This document shows positions 56,355 to 64,000 of a stretch of 64,000 nucleotides of DNA, in pieces. The translations under genes and the position numbers were made by a program. The notes beneath the pieces are model-generated. The model did no database searches, was not told the origin of the DNA, and saw nothing but the letters and a program-made list of their open reading frames with translations. Source of the DNA: Metellina segmentata (taxonomy: Eukaryota; Arthropoda; Arachnida; Araneae; Tetragnathidae); NCBI GenBank assembly GCA_947359465.1, contig CANAIC010000160.1:62001-126000 (forward strand). The letters run 5' to 3'. Position 1 is the first letter of the stretch. Each line of letters opens with the position of its first letter.

Positions 56355-56878
56355 TTTACTTTTGTCCAGTCTACATGAATTCCATATTGATGGTCCATAT
56401 TACAATTTGTTATATAATCTATCGTTATCCAGTTAGCTTGCCTATTCACCAATAGAGCATAAAATATTAGCAAGTATAAACATGCAGCATCGTAATAATC
56501 GGTATCTTTTGGTGCAAATTCACCTGCAATATGACGAATTTCAGGTACTACATTACCTTCCATTAGCGGGAAATCTTCGTATTTAATGTAAACTGCATGT
56601 GATAACGGATCTTTATCATCAATTATATTGAACAAGTAGGCATATTCCTTGCGGTTACCCATAATTTGTTTCAAATGTGCAATGGCTTCATTTTTAAATT
56701 CCCGTACCAACTCTTTGGTCACGTTATAAAAACCATCCAATATTTTATTTTTGGATTTGAATACTTTTAATCGATATTCATTCGGTACCGCGACGAAATC
56801 CACCAGCCTATCGATCCGATTGTTTTGGCTTTTTAATTCTTTCAGATCATAATAATCCTTGGAAAGTGGGCAAGCCAT
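56348..56878 (-). CDS. Paralogue family C, member 2, 176 aa
   Basis: Related to the 185-aa gene at 37179 by the EYAYLF, LYLLIFYALL and NWITIDYI segments in the same order. Ends 5 bp downstream-side of the primase-helicase stop region (56884), so probably transcribed with it on the minus strand. Function unknown. Confidence 0.6.
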
Positions 56879-56883
56879 GCTCT

Positions 56884-59800
56884 TTAATTTTCATTGATCG
56901 TTCGCCGCAAATTCCGTATCACTATATTTTCGTAATAAACCACTGTTGTTTCAGAAGCTGGTTTTAGCTTCTTTCGCTTTTCATTGCTTTCGGACAAGGG
57001 TCGTTTCAGACCGGATTCCTCCTGTAAGCTGCAATTTTCAAATTGTAAGGGTGTCGACACTTGGTCCAAAATACTGTCGTAACGGATCGCTCCCAATTGC
57101 AAATCGGACCGTCGATACGCGTTAAACTCTTCCTCAAATTTTAAAATTAAATCCGTTTCAGGCGTCGTATTATTTTTGGTCGTTTTCAAAAATTGACGCG
57201 CGGCTGAACGGAGATCTGTCATGGTCGTGATACCGTCCAAGTTCAATTGCACATCCATATGTGTCTTGAATTGATTGTAAACGTCTGTGTTTAACAAATA
57301 ATTCTTTGTGTATTCTTTGACACTTTCAGGCTCCTCTCGATAATGCAACAACCCATCCTTGCTATCCATACATTTTTTTAAATGAAAGATTAATATTAAA
57401 AAGCATCCCATGCACGAGTTTTCAATTACGTATTCGTCCTTAGGGTAGCGGTTCTGGCGCACTTGTTCCGATGTGGTGAGAGGCGCCTTATTCACGAACC
57501 GGGACACAAATGGGATGGCAATCACTCGATCTTGAAAGGCTTCCGTGGCCCTACAATCGGGTAAGTTGTTGGTGGTGGTAAACAATTTGGCAGTGGGTAT
57601 GCCACCTTGACTCGCTTCATACATGTTGCGAAACACGACACACGAATTACCCGTAATTTGTTTCACGCGATTTTCATTCAATTTTCCTTCCAGTTCTTCT
57701 GTGGTAACGATCCGGCAGTTGAACAGCGTGGATGCCAAATCGGGACTGGCCGTCATACTGGAATTACCGGGTTTCAAGTTGTCCGATTGAATACAATGAT
57801 AGTATCCTCCAAACACACGTCCTAAAATTTCAAATAATTTACTCTTACCGTTTGAAGTTTCCCCTTTGCATACAAAAAATTTGCGTTCGTAATTGGTGGC
57901 AATAAAAATGCTCGCCAAAATATCACACATGTACATGAACAAATCATGTTCAAACCCCGTATATTTGCACAGGTGAACGTAGAAATGCAGCATGGAAATG
58001 GCATAAGGATTCTGGACTAAATCGGGCAAGTGTTCTTGAATGATTTCATGTAACGTGTCAAATAAATCATCGGTCCGATCTGTAAATAAGGCTTTTAAAT
58101 ACTGGATGAAAAAAGATTTTTGGGTTAATAATTCGTACAAATTCTCGAGCTCGGGCGAATGATTATAAAGCTTCATCAAATCAATCCGACTGACATCGAT
58201 GCCCAATTTCCGATCCGATAAAAACAATTCCGGTACGGGTCCACCAATATGACCCGTTAAAATGTCTAATAATCCGTCTTTGGTTCGAATAAACCATTTA
58301 TGATTATCCATTTGAATCATTTTTCGTTCCATAGTCGTGTCACTGGTAATGGTGGATATGACGTTATTAATATTGAATTTATGCAAAATCTCCTCTTCGG
58401 GCCCACCGTAATTGCCCGATTTTCGATATTCCTCTAACCAGGTGTAAATGGCATTCCACAAATTACTCAAATGGGATTCCTTTTCCCGATCCACTTGAAT
58501 TTCCTGCCACGTTTCGGTTAAACAATTCCAAATAAACGTGGACGCTTTCCGAACGGAATTGGTTAAGCGTAACACTTGAATGGGAAAGTGACTTTCTTGA
58601 AGCGTCCGGATCAGTTCAGCCAGTTGGACGGAGGTGGTCACACTTAAAATGGCCCGTTTCGAGTCTTGCACGATTTGTTTCAGTTTATCTCGGTAGCGAT
58701 CGTACCTGCGACATAAATTATTCCCACAAAAGTAGATGGTTTGAAGCGTAAAATCTTTCATGATCACTTGTGTGTGGGCTGGATCCACGCGCTCCATCCG
58801 ATCGAGCAAATGAGTAAATTCCTTGTCCAAAACCGACCTCAAGTGCATCACCAGGTCGGCGGATGAAATTTCCAAGTATTTACATAGGGTATAAAAAGTG
58901 GGTAAAAAGTAATACCCTTGATTATATTCCAAAATGGTTTTAATAGGATTCGCGTCTTCCAAGAATTTGGAATTGTTTTCTCTCAGTCCGTGGTTGATGG
59001 AATCGAACATGACATTGGTAGTGGAAGGAATACAAGGAATTGCTCGTTTGTACCATGTTTTCAGAGCTGGATTATTCGTTTCAAAACTCGACATGAAAAA
59101 GGTATTGAACCGTAAATAATTCAACGCTTTCAAGAAATGGGACCCGTTAAACAATAAGTGTTTGCCTTTGCAAATGAATCCCACATCGGCATTTCGTTTG
59201 TAGGTAAACGTGGCTACATCGCTATAATCGGGGGATTCATTGGGCGTGTTACCAATCATGGTCGCAAAAGACAGTTTATACAAGGGTTGAAACGGTGTAG
59301 GGATGGGCATCATAAAACCCAACAAGTGTTGGTAGGCTTGTTGTTCCTCCAAAAACAAAAATTTCCGGAAATAGGAATCAATATTCATTTTGAGACGTTT
59401 AAAAGATTTTTTGACTCGGATAAATTCATATTTTAAAAGATCGCCTCGGAAATCAATGGAAAATGTATCCCTTTCGTCTACATAAATCATCTGCATGGCC
59501 CGGTAAGCTGTCTTGTGAGGCTTTCCAGCGCCTGCTAGCATCATATTTTGTAAAGTGTCCAAAGTATAATGGCCTTTATCTTCGACCTTGTGTCGTAAGA
59601 GGACACTCAACTGTTGACACAACAGAATATAATCATCATGCCCAATCACAAATTCAGGCAAGTGAATGTGAAGCCCTTGACCTCCATGTCGCGCAGCAAT
59701 AATGTAGGTGAAATGTTTTACATGAGCTAAAAACATCATCTTGAGAGTGGAATTGATCAAAGGAAAAATGGATTGATAGGGTGGATTAGTACTCTCCTCC

Positions 59801-60021
59801 TTGGCAACAAAATCTAAATCTAAAAGAATGGAATGACATTCAGCAGATGCCAAATCCATAGTAATGTGCCCAAATCGGTGTTGTCTACACCAATAATGAG
59901 CAAATGAATTGTAATCTTGTCGCATTAAATACCAAATACCACCTTTTAGATTGTAAAGCAGACAGACATTAGATGCAGGAGCTTCTTGTATAGTATTTAC
60001 TTTATGCAAGTATTGAGCCAT
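56884..60021 (-). CDS. Primase-helicase: AEP-type N-terminus and D5/SF3 helicase
   Basis: 1045 residues from ATG 60021; the longer frame runs through an A/T block. The N-terminal 300 residues have an archaeo-eukaryotic primase-type pattern: LLDLDF (DxD, 68-70), a GGQGLHIHLP segment (about 115-125) and later basic residues. The C-terminal half has SF3/D5 motifs: GETSNGKS Walker A (about 720), TTEELEG Walker B, QITGNSCV and a LFTTTNNLPD sensor. Such fusions unwind and prime DNA in NCLDVs and many phages; baculoviruses instead use P143 with LEF-1. All motifs look intact. Confidence 0.9.
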   Translation of the reverse strand: MAQYLHKVNTIQEAPASNVCLLYNLKGGIWYLMRQDYNSFAHYWCRQHRFGHITMDLASAECHSILLDLDFVAKEESTNPPYQSIFPLINSTLKMMFLAHVKHFTYIIAARHGGQGLHIHLPEFVIGHDDYILLCQQLSVLLRHKVEDKGHYTLDTLQNMMLAGAGKPHKTAYRAMQMIYVDERDTFSIDFRGDLLKYEFIRVKKSFKRLKMNIDSYFRKFLFLEEQQAYQHLLGFMMPIPTPFQPLYKLSFATMIGNTPNESPDYSDVATFTYKRNADVGFICKGKHLLFNGSHFLKALNYLRFNTFFMSSFETNNPALKTWYKRAIPCIPSTTNVMFDSINHGLRENNSKFLEDANPIKTILEYNQGYYFLPTFYTLCKYLEISSADLVMHLRSVLDKEFTHLLDRMERVDPAHTQVIMKDFTLQTIYFCGNNLCRRYDRYRDKLKQIVQDSKRAILSVTTSVQLAELIRTLQESHFPIQVLRLTNSVRKASTFIWNCLTETWQEIQVDREKESHLSNLWNAIYTWLEEYRKSGNYGGPEEEILHKFNINNVISTITSDTTMERKMIQMDNHKWFIRTKDGLLDILTGHIGGPVPELFLSDRKLGIDVSRIDLMKLYNHSPELENLYELLTQKSFFIQYLKALFTDRTDDLFDTLHEIIQEHLPDLVQNPYAISMLHFYVHLCKYTGFEHDLFMYMCDILASIFIATNYERKFFVCKGETSNGKSKLFEILGRVFGGYYHCIQSDNLKPGNSSMTASPDLASTLFNCRIVTTEELEGKLNENRVKQITGNSCVVFRNMYEASQGGIPTAKLFTTTNNLPDCRATEAFQDRVIAIPFVSRFVNKAPLTTSEQVRQNRYPKDEYVIENSCMGCFLILIFHLKKCMDSKDGLLHYREEPESVKEYTKNYLLNTDVYNQFKTHMDVQLNLDGITTMTDLRSAARQFLKTTKNNTTPETDLILKFEEEFNAYRRSDLQLGAIRYDSILDQVSTPLQFENCSLQEESGLKRPLSESNEKRKKLKPASETTVVYYENIVIRNLRRTINEN

Positions 60022-60073
60022 AACACTTGTATCTCTATGCAGAGAAACTGTTTTAAGCCAATATAATATAGCA

Positions 60074-60074
<1 letters not shown>

Positions 60075-60144
<70 letters not shown>
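60075..60144. repeat. A/T block
   Basis: A35/T35, between minus-strand genes. Confidence 0.95.
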
Positions 60145-60162
60145 CACATATAATCTTTTCAT

Positions 60163-61065
60163 TTACTTGTGCGTTTCTATATAGGTTTTACCATCTGATC
60201 CACCTGCGACGGGTGTGGTAAAACTCAAAGCACCTTCATCTTGAGGGCAGAAAATGGGACTTATTTTCCATGACAAATTAGTCAAGCAATCCACCCGTCC
60301 GATAAATTGGTCATTTTCTATACGTGGAAGTTCTATAACACAAGGTGATGTTTCATCTGTGGCATCTTGATGTAAATACACCGCGCATTCACATTTAGAA
60401 TTTCTAAAGCCCATCATAGGCAAAGGATTCATAATATCCTTAATACAATAATCCACTGAACACACAAATGGCAATGTGTGTACAAGAGGTTTATTACGTA
60501 TATCTAACGAATTACATTTACATTGATATCTTAAAGTTTTTCCATCTGCTAGAGTTTCGTACGGATTTTCAATATCCATTGCGGGTTTATCTAGCAAATA
60601 ATCCCACAATACATTTTGAGTATTATCCTGAGCCTCTTCATTGGAACAAGCCACCTGAACGTGGTCGTTAAACAAGGACGTATTTTTAGGAATACATTTC
60701 CATCCCGTCGACGAAAATACATTAAATGAAGTTTTTTGATTACAATTTTCAATTCCCTTGGGTATACAATAGGTTCCAGGTGCTAATTGCTTATCCATTA
60801 AAAAAAATTGTTCATTGGGCATCACACGAAAAGGTAAAAAATCTCCATTCACACACATGTTTGCACAATCGCATACTTCATCGGTCGGGCATTTAAATCC
60901 ATACAGGGAACACGTGGACATTGTAATGTTAGATCCCCATTGACCTCCAAACAATGATGGCAAAACCGATTGGATATCATAAATCCACGGTTTGTAAAAC
61001 AAATTCATCACGGTGATGATCAAAAGTAAAAGTAAAATTAAAGAAATGTACTTATTTTTTATCAT
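60163..61065 (-). CDS. pif-2: PIF-2, per os infectivity factor
   Basis: 300 residues from ATG 61065, the first ATG (the frame also opens with TTG at 61092). N-terminal anchor (about 6-22, Leu/Ile-rich), then Cys-rich ectodomain with CDCANMC, LPFRV, LAPGTYC, ENCNQKTS and STGWKC in the order seen in PIF-2/PIF-3-type proteins; since PIF-3 is at 28277, this is taken as PIF-2 (usually about 380 aa). Works in the envelope entry complex with PIF-1, PIF-3 and P74. The 5' end overlaps the divergent gene at 61046 by 20 bp. Confidence 0.75.
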   Translation of the reverse strand: MIKNKYISLILLLLLIITVMNLFYKPWIYDIQSVLPSLFGGQWGSNITMSTCSLYGFKCPTDEVCDCANMCVNGDFLPFRVMPNEQFFLMDKQLAPGTYCIPKGIENCNQKTSFNVFSSTGWKCIPKNTSLFNDHVQVACSNEEAQDNTQNVLWDYLLDKPAMDIENPYETLADGKTLRYQCKCNSLDIRNKPLVHTLPFVCSVDYCIKDIMNPLPMMGFRNSKCECAVYLHQDATDETSPCVIELPRIENDQFIGRVDCLTNLSWKISPIFCPQDEGALSFTTPVAGGSDGKTYIETHK

Positions 61066-61408
61066 TCTTTGTCTTTTATTATTGTTATTCAATTTGGAAC
61101 CGGTACCAGGTCGACCCAGTCATAATCACTATGTAATTATATGGACATGGAATCAATTTAGACTGATTCGTATTTTTCCAAAAGACTGGTACGTCTTGGT
61201 GCAAAATAATATTTTATTCTTCTACGTGAATACAGAATCTTTGGAAACCTACATTCCAGCCATTCGTTTGGATACACATAGGGAACACCAGATATTACAC
61301 TATCGTTACTTACTCGATTGGGTCAAAGAGTCACCTACTGTCGTTTCCTATCCTCCCGCAATCAGCAACGTGATTGATATTTTAAATCATGTTACTTCAA
61401 CTTTATAA
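61046..61408 (+). CDS. N-anchored membrane protein, 120 aa
   Basis: ATG 61046 (MYLFFIILCLLLLLF) follows TTAAAG. One N-terminal membrane segment and a soluble Trp/Tyr-rich domain without Cys. Its start overlaps the pif-2 start by 20 bp on the opposite strand, and both encode Leu/Ile-rich anchors from the same AT-rich DNA. PIF-4 has a similar topology but is longer; not assigned. Confidence 0.5.
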   Translation: MYLFFIILCLLLLLFNLEPVPGRPSHNHYVIIWTWNQFRLIRIFPKDWYVLVQNNILFFYVNTESLETYIPAIRLDTHREHQILHYRYLLDWVKESPTVVSYPPAISNVIDILNHVTSTL

Positions 61409-61901
61409 CGTCCCGTTCACAGACTCGACGAAAACTTGTAAAAGAATTGGATCCATAAATTTCCAAATTGGGATATTCCGTTTGCAGCTCTGGAATAATC
61501 TTGTGATATGCATAAGCCACTTTATAAAATCCAACGCGTTGAATGCCTGTAAGTTTGAGATACGCGAACAACATTTCCAATCCATCCTGACTGCTTTCAA
61601 TGTTATAGTTGTATTGTATCTTAAATGGGTACAAAGGTAATATACTAATGCCTTTTAAGTTGGGAGGAACAGTCGTGTTTGGAAATTGCACCACAAGCAC
61701 CCCTATAGCATGGGGAATGAGACGATGTAGAATAGGTATGGGTGGATCGAACGAAACAAATTGTTTTTTGGAGGAATACAGGAAAAGTAAATCGATCCAG
61801 CGGCCTATGAAACACTCGAGTTGGTCCCGGTTGTTATAATGTCGGAATACTCGAAAGTAGTGATCCACAATCACGTCTCGATGGCGTTGCAAATCAAACA
61901 T
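61392..61901 (-). CDS. Unknown protein, 169 aa
   Basis: Begins MFDLQRHRDVIVDHY. Aromatic- and His-rich, strand-forming centre (AIGVLVVQFPNTTVP, GISILPLYPFKIQYNY). No motif recognised. Converges with the 120-aa gene, overlapping by 17 bp. Confidence 0.55.
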   Translation of the reverse strand: MFDLQRHRDVIVDHYFRVFRHYNNRDQLECFIGRWIDLLFLYSSKKQFVSFDPPIPILHRLIPHAIGVLVVQFPNTTVPPNLKGISILPLYPFKIQYNYNIESSQDGLEMLFAYLKLTGIQRVGFYKVAYAYHKIIPELQTEYPNLEIYGSNSFTSFRRVCERDVIKLK

Positions 61902-61944
61902 GATGTCGCGTACAGAGAATGTTTCTCAATCTCCTATAGTTAAG

Positions 61945-61947
<3 letters not shown>

Positions 61948-62037
<90 letters not shown>
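61948..62037. repeat. A/T block
   Basis: A38/T52, between minus-strand genes. Confidence 0.95.
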
Positions 62038-62040
<3 letters not shown>

Positions 62041-62092
62041 CTCTAATAGAATCAATTTGTAACATTTTCTGTAGTACTTACAATCGCCTATA

Positions 62093-62830
62093 TCAATTAG
62101 TGTTTTCATCAACGTTTTCTTCGTCCGATGAGAGTATCCAGTATAATTTATCTGTACGTAAACACAGCAAATGTTTCATATCCTTTTTAATTATTTGCTG
62201 ATGCAATAATAGTTTGTATGCCTTGTCCGCATGCATCATTTGGCCATAATATATTAAACAATCATCTTTCCATGAACTGATTTGATTTCGTAAAGTAGAG
62301 GAATCGTTAAAAGAGGTAAAGTACAAGTGACGTCGTAATCCTTTGACATTGTTTACCAAAAAATAATATTGATTGTACTTGAATCCATCACAACCCTTAA
62401 ATTTCAATTTTATTAATGGATATCTCTCAATGTCCTTTTTAGTAAACGTAAAATGAAATCCAGATTCTTCTTGAAATTCTCGATAAGCTGTATAAAACAA
62501 CGTGAAAATAGAATTGTGTCGTTTGGATAACCGTTGCAATTGACCATGCGGAAAATCGTATAAATCTTCAAAAGTCTGTCCATTCAAAAACCGTTTGTAA
62601 TCCAATAATTCATATCGATTCAGTCGAGGCAACCATTCGTTTTCAAATTGATCCTGGATAGCTGTAAAATTAACAGGTGGTTGTATCTTATCTTTCTTCT
62701 GATTCAGGTAAAAATAATAATTTTGGACGCAATAAGGAACTTTTCGACGCAAAATAATAACGTTGTTACAAGATGTCCTTACCACGATCCCATAAGAAGT
62801 TGACAATTTATTACTCATTCGGGTACTCAT
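62093..62830 (-). CDS. Nudix hydrolase, decapping-enzyme candidate, 245 aa
   Basis: REFQEESGF (residues 117-125) is a clear Nudix REUxEExGU core. A Gly at 96 (FPHGQ) fits the upstream part of the box but is 7 residues farther away than in the standard G-x5-E-x7-REU spacing, an insertion I associate with viral decapping-type Nudix proteins (poxvirus D9/D10 and ASFV g5R types). Catalytic glutamates are present. Removing the mRNA cap would feed the XRN exonuclease at 15783. Nucleotide-sugar or ADP-ribose hydrolysis is the alternative (a baculovirus Nudix enzyme is known). Confidence 0.75.
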   Translation of the reverse strand: MSTRMSNKLSTSYGIVVRTSCNNVIILRRKVPYCVQNYYFYLNQKKDKIQPPVNFTAIQDQFENEWLPRLNRYELLDYKRFLNGQTFEDLYDFPHGQLQRLSKRHNSIFTLFYTAYREFQEESGFHFTFTKKDIERYPLIKLKFKGCDGFKYNQYYFLVNNVKGLRRHLYFTSFNDSSTLRNQISSWKDDCLIYYGQMMHADKAYKLLLHQQIIKKDMKHLLCLRTDKLYWILSSDEENVDENTN

Positions 62831-62940
62831 TGATGGAAATTGTACTTGTATTATAATAATGCAGTATTTAAATAACTCTTGAAGAGTAGCACAAGTGGAA
62901 TGGTAAAAAATCCAAAAGTGTAGCAGAAGTAGGAGTAAGG

Positions 62941-63016
<76 letters not shown>
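62941..63016. repeat. A/T block
   Basis: A39/T37, between minus-strand genes. Confidence 0.95.
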
Positions 63017-63020
<4 letters not shown>

Positions 63021-63024
63021 CACT

Positions 63025-63555
63025 TTATACTTTGTTGTCAAGTTTTCTTGCACTATATGCAATTGTTCTGGCTTCAGTTGCTGTACAAGCAAATTGTATA
63101 AGTTTAGGATGTTTATGCCAGCATCCGTACACCTGACCTTTAGGTTTCACACGCACCACACGTTTACACAAAGGTCTAAAAAATTCCATTTGTGATCTGG
63201 TACGTACACCCACAGCATCACATTTCAAATAGTTCTTTATAAAGTGATTTAATATATATTTCCAATTGAAAAAATGCATTTTAAAAATCTTGGGATACAC
63301 TCGCGAAATAACATTTTTATAATGCAAACGATCCTTATTAAAAAAACGACTTTTGGTTTCAGCCATATCCCTCAGAGATATTATTGTCCCCGGTGGTATA
63401 ATCATTTCCAAAATGTACACTTTTTCAGGATCTTGTACATTCGCAAATGCAATTTCTATGGGAAACAAGACCCCATCAAAACATCGAAACCAATGAACTT
63501 CAGCACAATAATCGAGACAAGCCATACCACTGCTCGCAATGAAAACAGCATGCAT
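63025..63555 (-). CDS. RNase-H-like exonuclease-type family protein (candidate), 176 aa
   Basis: Same layout as the 169-aa gene at 13955: LFPIEIAFANV, a strand and MIIPPG, then CDAVGVRTRSQ, VVRVKPKG and a CWHKHPKLIQFACTATEARTIAYSARK segment corresponding to CPWH...CAL. Sequence identity is low, so the pairing rests on motif order. Catalytic acidic residues are not all obvious. Confidence 0.45.
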   Translation of the reverse strand: MHAVFIASSGMACLDYCAEVHWFRCFDGVLFPIEIAFANVQDPEKVYILEMIIPPGTIISLRDMAETKSRFFNKDRLHYKNVISRVYPKIFKMHFFNWKYILNHFIKNYLKCDAVGVRTRSQMEFFRPLCKRVVRVKPKGQVYGCWHKHPKLIQFACTATEARTIAYSARKLDNKV

Positions 63556-63579
63556 TTTTGCAACATTTATAGTTACAGC

Positions 63580-63691
<112 letters not shown>

Positions 63692-63721
63692 TAGTCCAAA
63701 CAAATCTAAACTCTTGGTTCT

Positions 63722-64000
63722 CTATCTATTCCTCAGAGCAAATGTATAACCTGTACCCTCATTAAATTGTTGCCCAAAAAATATTTTATCAGCAGAACTT
63801 TTCACTGGATATACTTGTTGTGGTCCAGTGCACAGTCGAGCATAATTCTTTTTTGGAGCTTCAAAACTTAACACTTCAATAGGTGTACGTTCAGGATGTT
63901 TCATTAATCCATCTCTTGTTAAGGGTAGCGGTTTTCCAGTACGACATTGATATTTCATGATAGTAAATACGTCTTTTGCATAAACTGAATCATTGTTCCC
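63722..64000 (-). CDS. YAKD/YP-repeat protein, N-terminal part outside window
   Basis: The frame is open through base 64000, reading DSVYAKDVFTI before an internal ATG at 63958, so the true start is right of the window. The visible 92 residues contain QQVYPVKSSADKIFFGQQ, in line with the YAKD/YP unit of the genes at 42433, 43776 and 52548. Fourth member of that family. Confidence 0.6.
   Translation of the reverse strand, partial: GNNDSVYAKDVFTIMKYQCRTGKPLPLTRDGLMKHPERTPIEVLSFEAPKKNYARLCTGPQQVYPVKSSADKIFFGQQFNEGTGYTFALRNR

Overview
The window looks like part of the genome of a large dsDNA virus of an invertebrate, related to the nuclear arthropod viruses of class Naldaviricetes (baculo-, nudi-, hytrosa- and filamentous viruses). 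The evidence is the combination of a family-B DNA polymerase, the non-host RNA polymerase subunits LEF-8, LEF-9 and LEF-4, a LEF-5/TFIIS-type zinc ribbon, a 38K-like HAD protein and per os infectivity factors (P74/PIF-0, PIF-1, PIF-2, PIF-3, VP91/PIF-8, possibly PIF-5). I cannot name a species. An innexin gene points to an invertebrate host. The window is open at both ends: the first and last genes are cut.

Layout. 1-10 kb: a Cys-rich repeat protein, P74 (frameshifted), an Arg/Ser-rich protein, small genes including a TFIIS ribbon, and VP91. 10-22 kb: DNA polymerase, small membrane proteins, an RNase-H-like family member, an XRN 5'-3' exonuclease, acidic repeat proteins and a SF1 helicase. 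22-29 kb: PIF-1, a 49-aa gene, the 38K-like HAD protein, a kinase-like protein, several unknowns, an AT microsatellite cluster and PIF-3 (frameshifted). 28.95-29.97 kb: a gene-free palindromic repeat field resembling a baculovirus homologous region (hr). 30-43 kb: LEF-8, duplicated families, a P47 candidate, a PIF-5 candidate and LEF-4. 43-56 kb: a family of YAKD/YP-repeat proteins, a 945-aa coiled-coil protein, the innexin, LEF-9, and a gene with a Death-like region. 56-64 kb: a primase-SF3 helicase, PIF-2, a Nudix hydrolase, a second RNase-H-like family member and a truncated YAKD-repeat gene.

How the genes fit together. Entry: the PIF set. Replication: polymerase, primase-SF3 helicase, SF1 helicase, with the hr-like field as a possible origin or enhancer. 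Transcription: LEF-8 (RPB2-like) plus LEF-9 (RPB1-like) plus LEF-4 (triphosphatase and guanylyltransferase), with a TFIIS-like factor. mRNA turnover: a Nudix (possibly decapping) enzyme and an XRN exonuclease. The innexin could open gap junctions or hemichannels.

The strangest property is architectural. About 30 long 5'-A(n)T(n)-3' blocks, a few with (TA)n or (TAA)n centres, separate groups of genes. At least fourteen stop codons run directly into the block, so that the coding strand reads TAA followed by a long A run and then a T run. Genes not separated by a block are packed tightly, often in divergent pairs whose start codons lie 30-34 bp apart around a CTTGTTT...AAACAAG palindrome, and many ATGs follow an AATCAAG, AAACAAG, ACAAAG or AATAAAG motif. 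Six genes carry apparent frameshifts, most at short homopolymers, which suggests sequence error in at least some cases. All homology calls are made by eye from motifs; no search was run.
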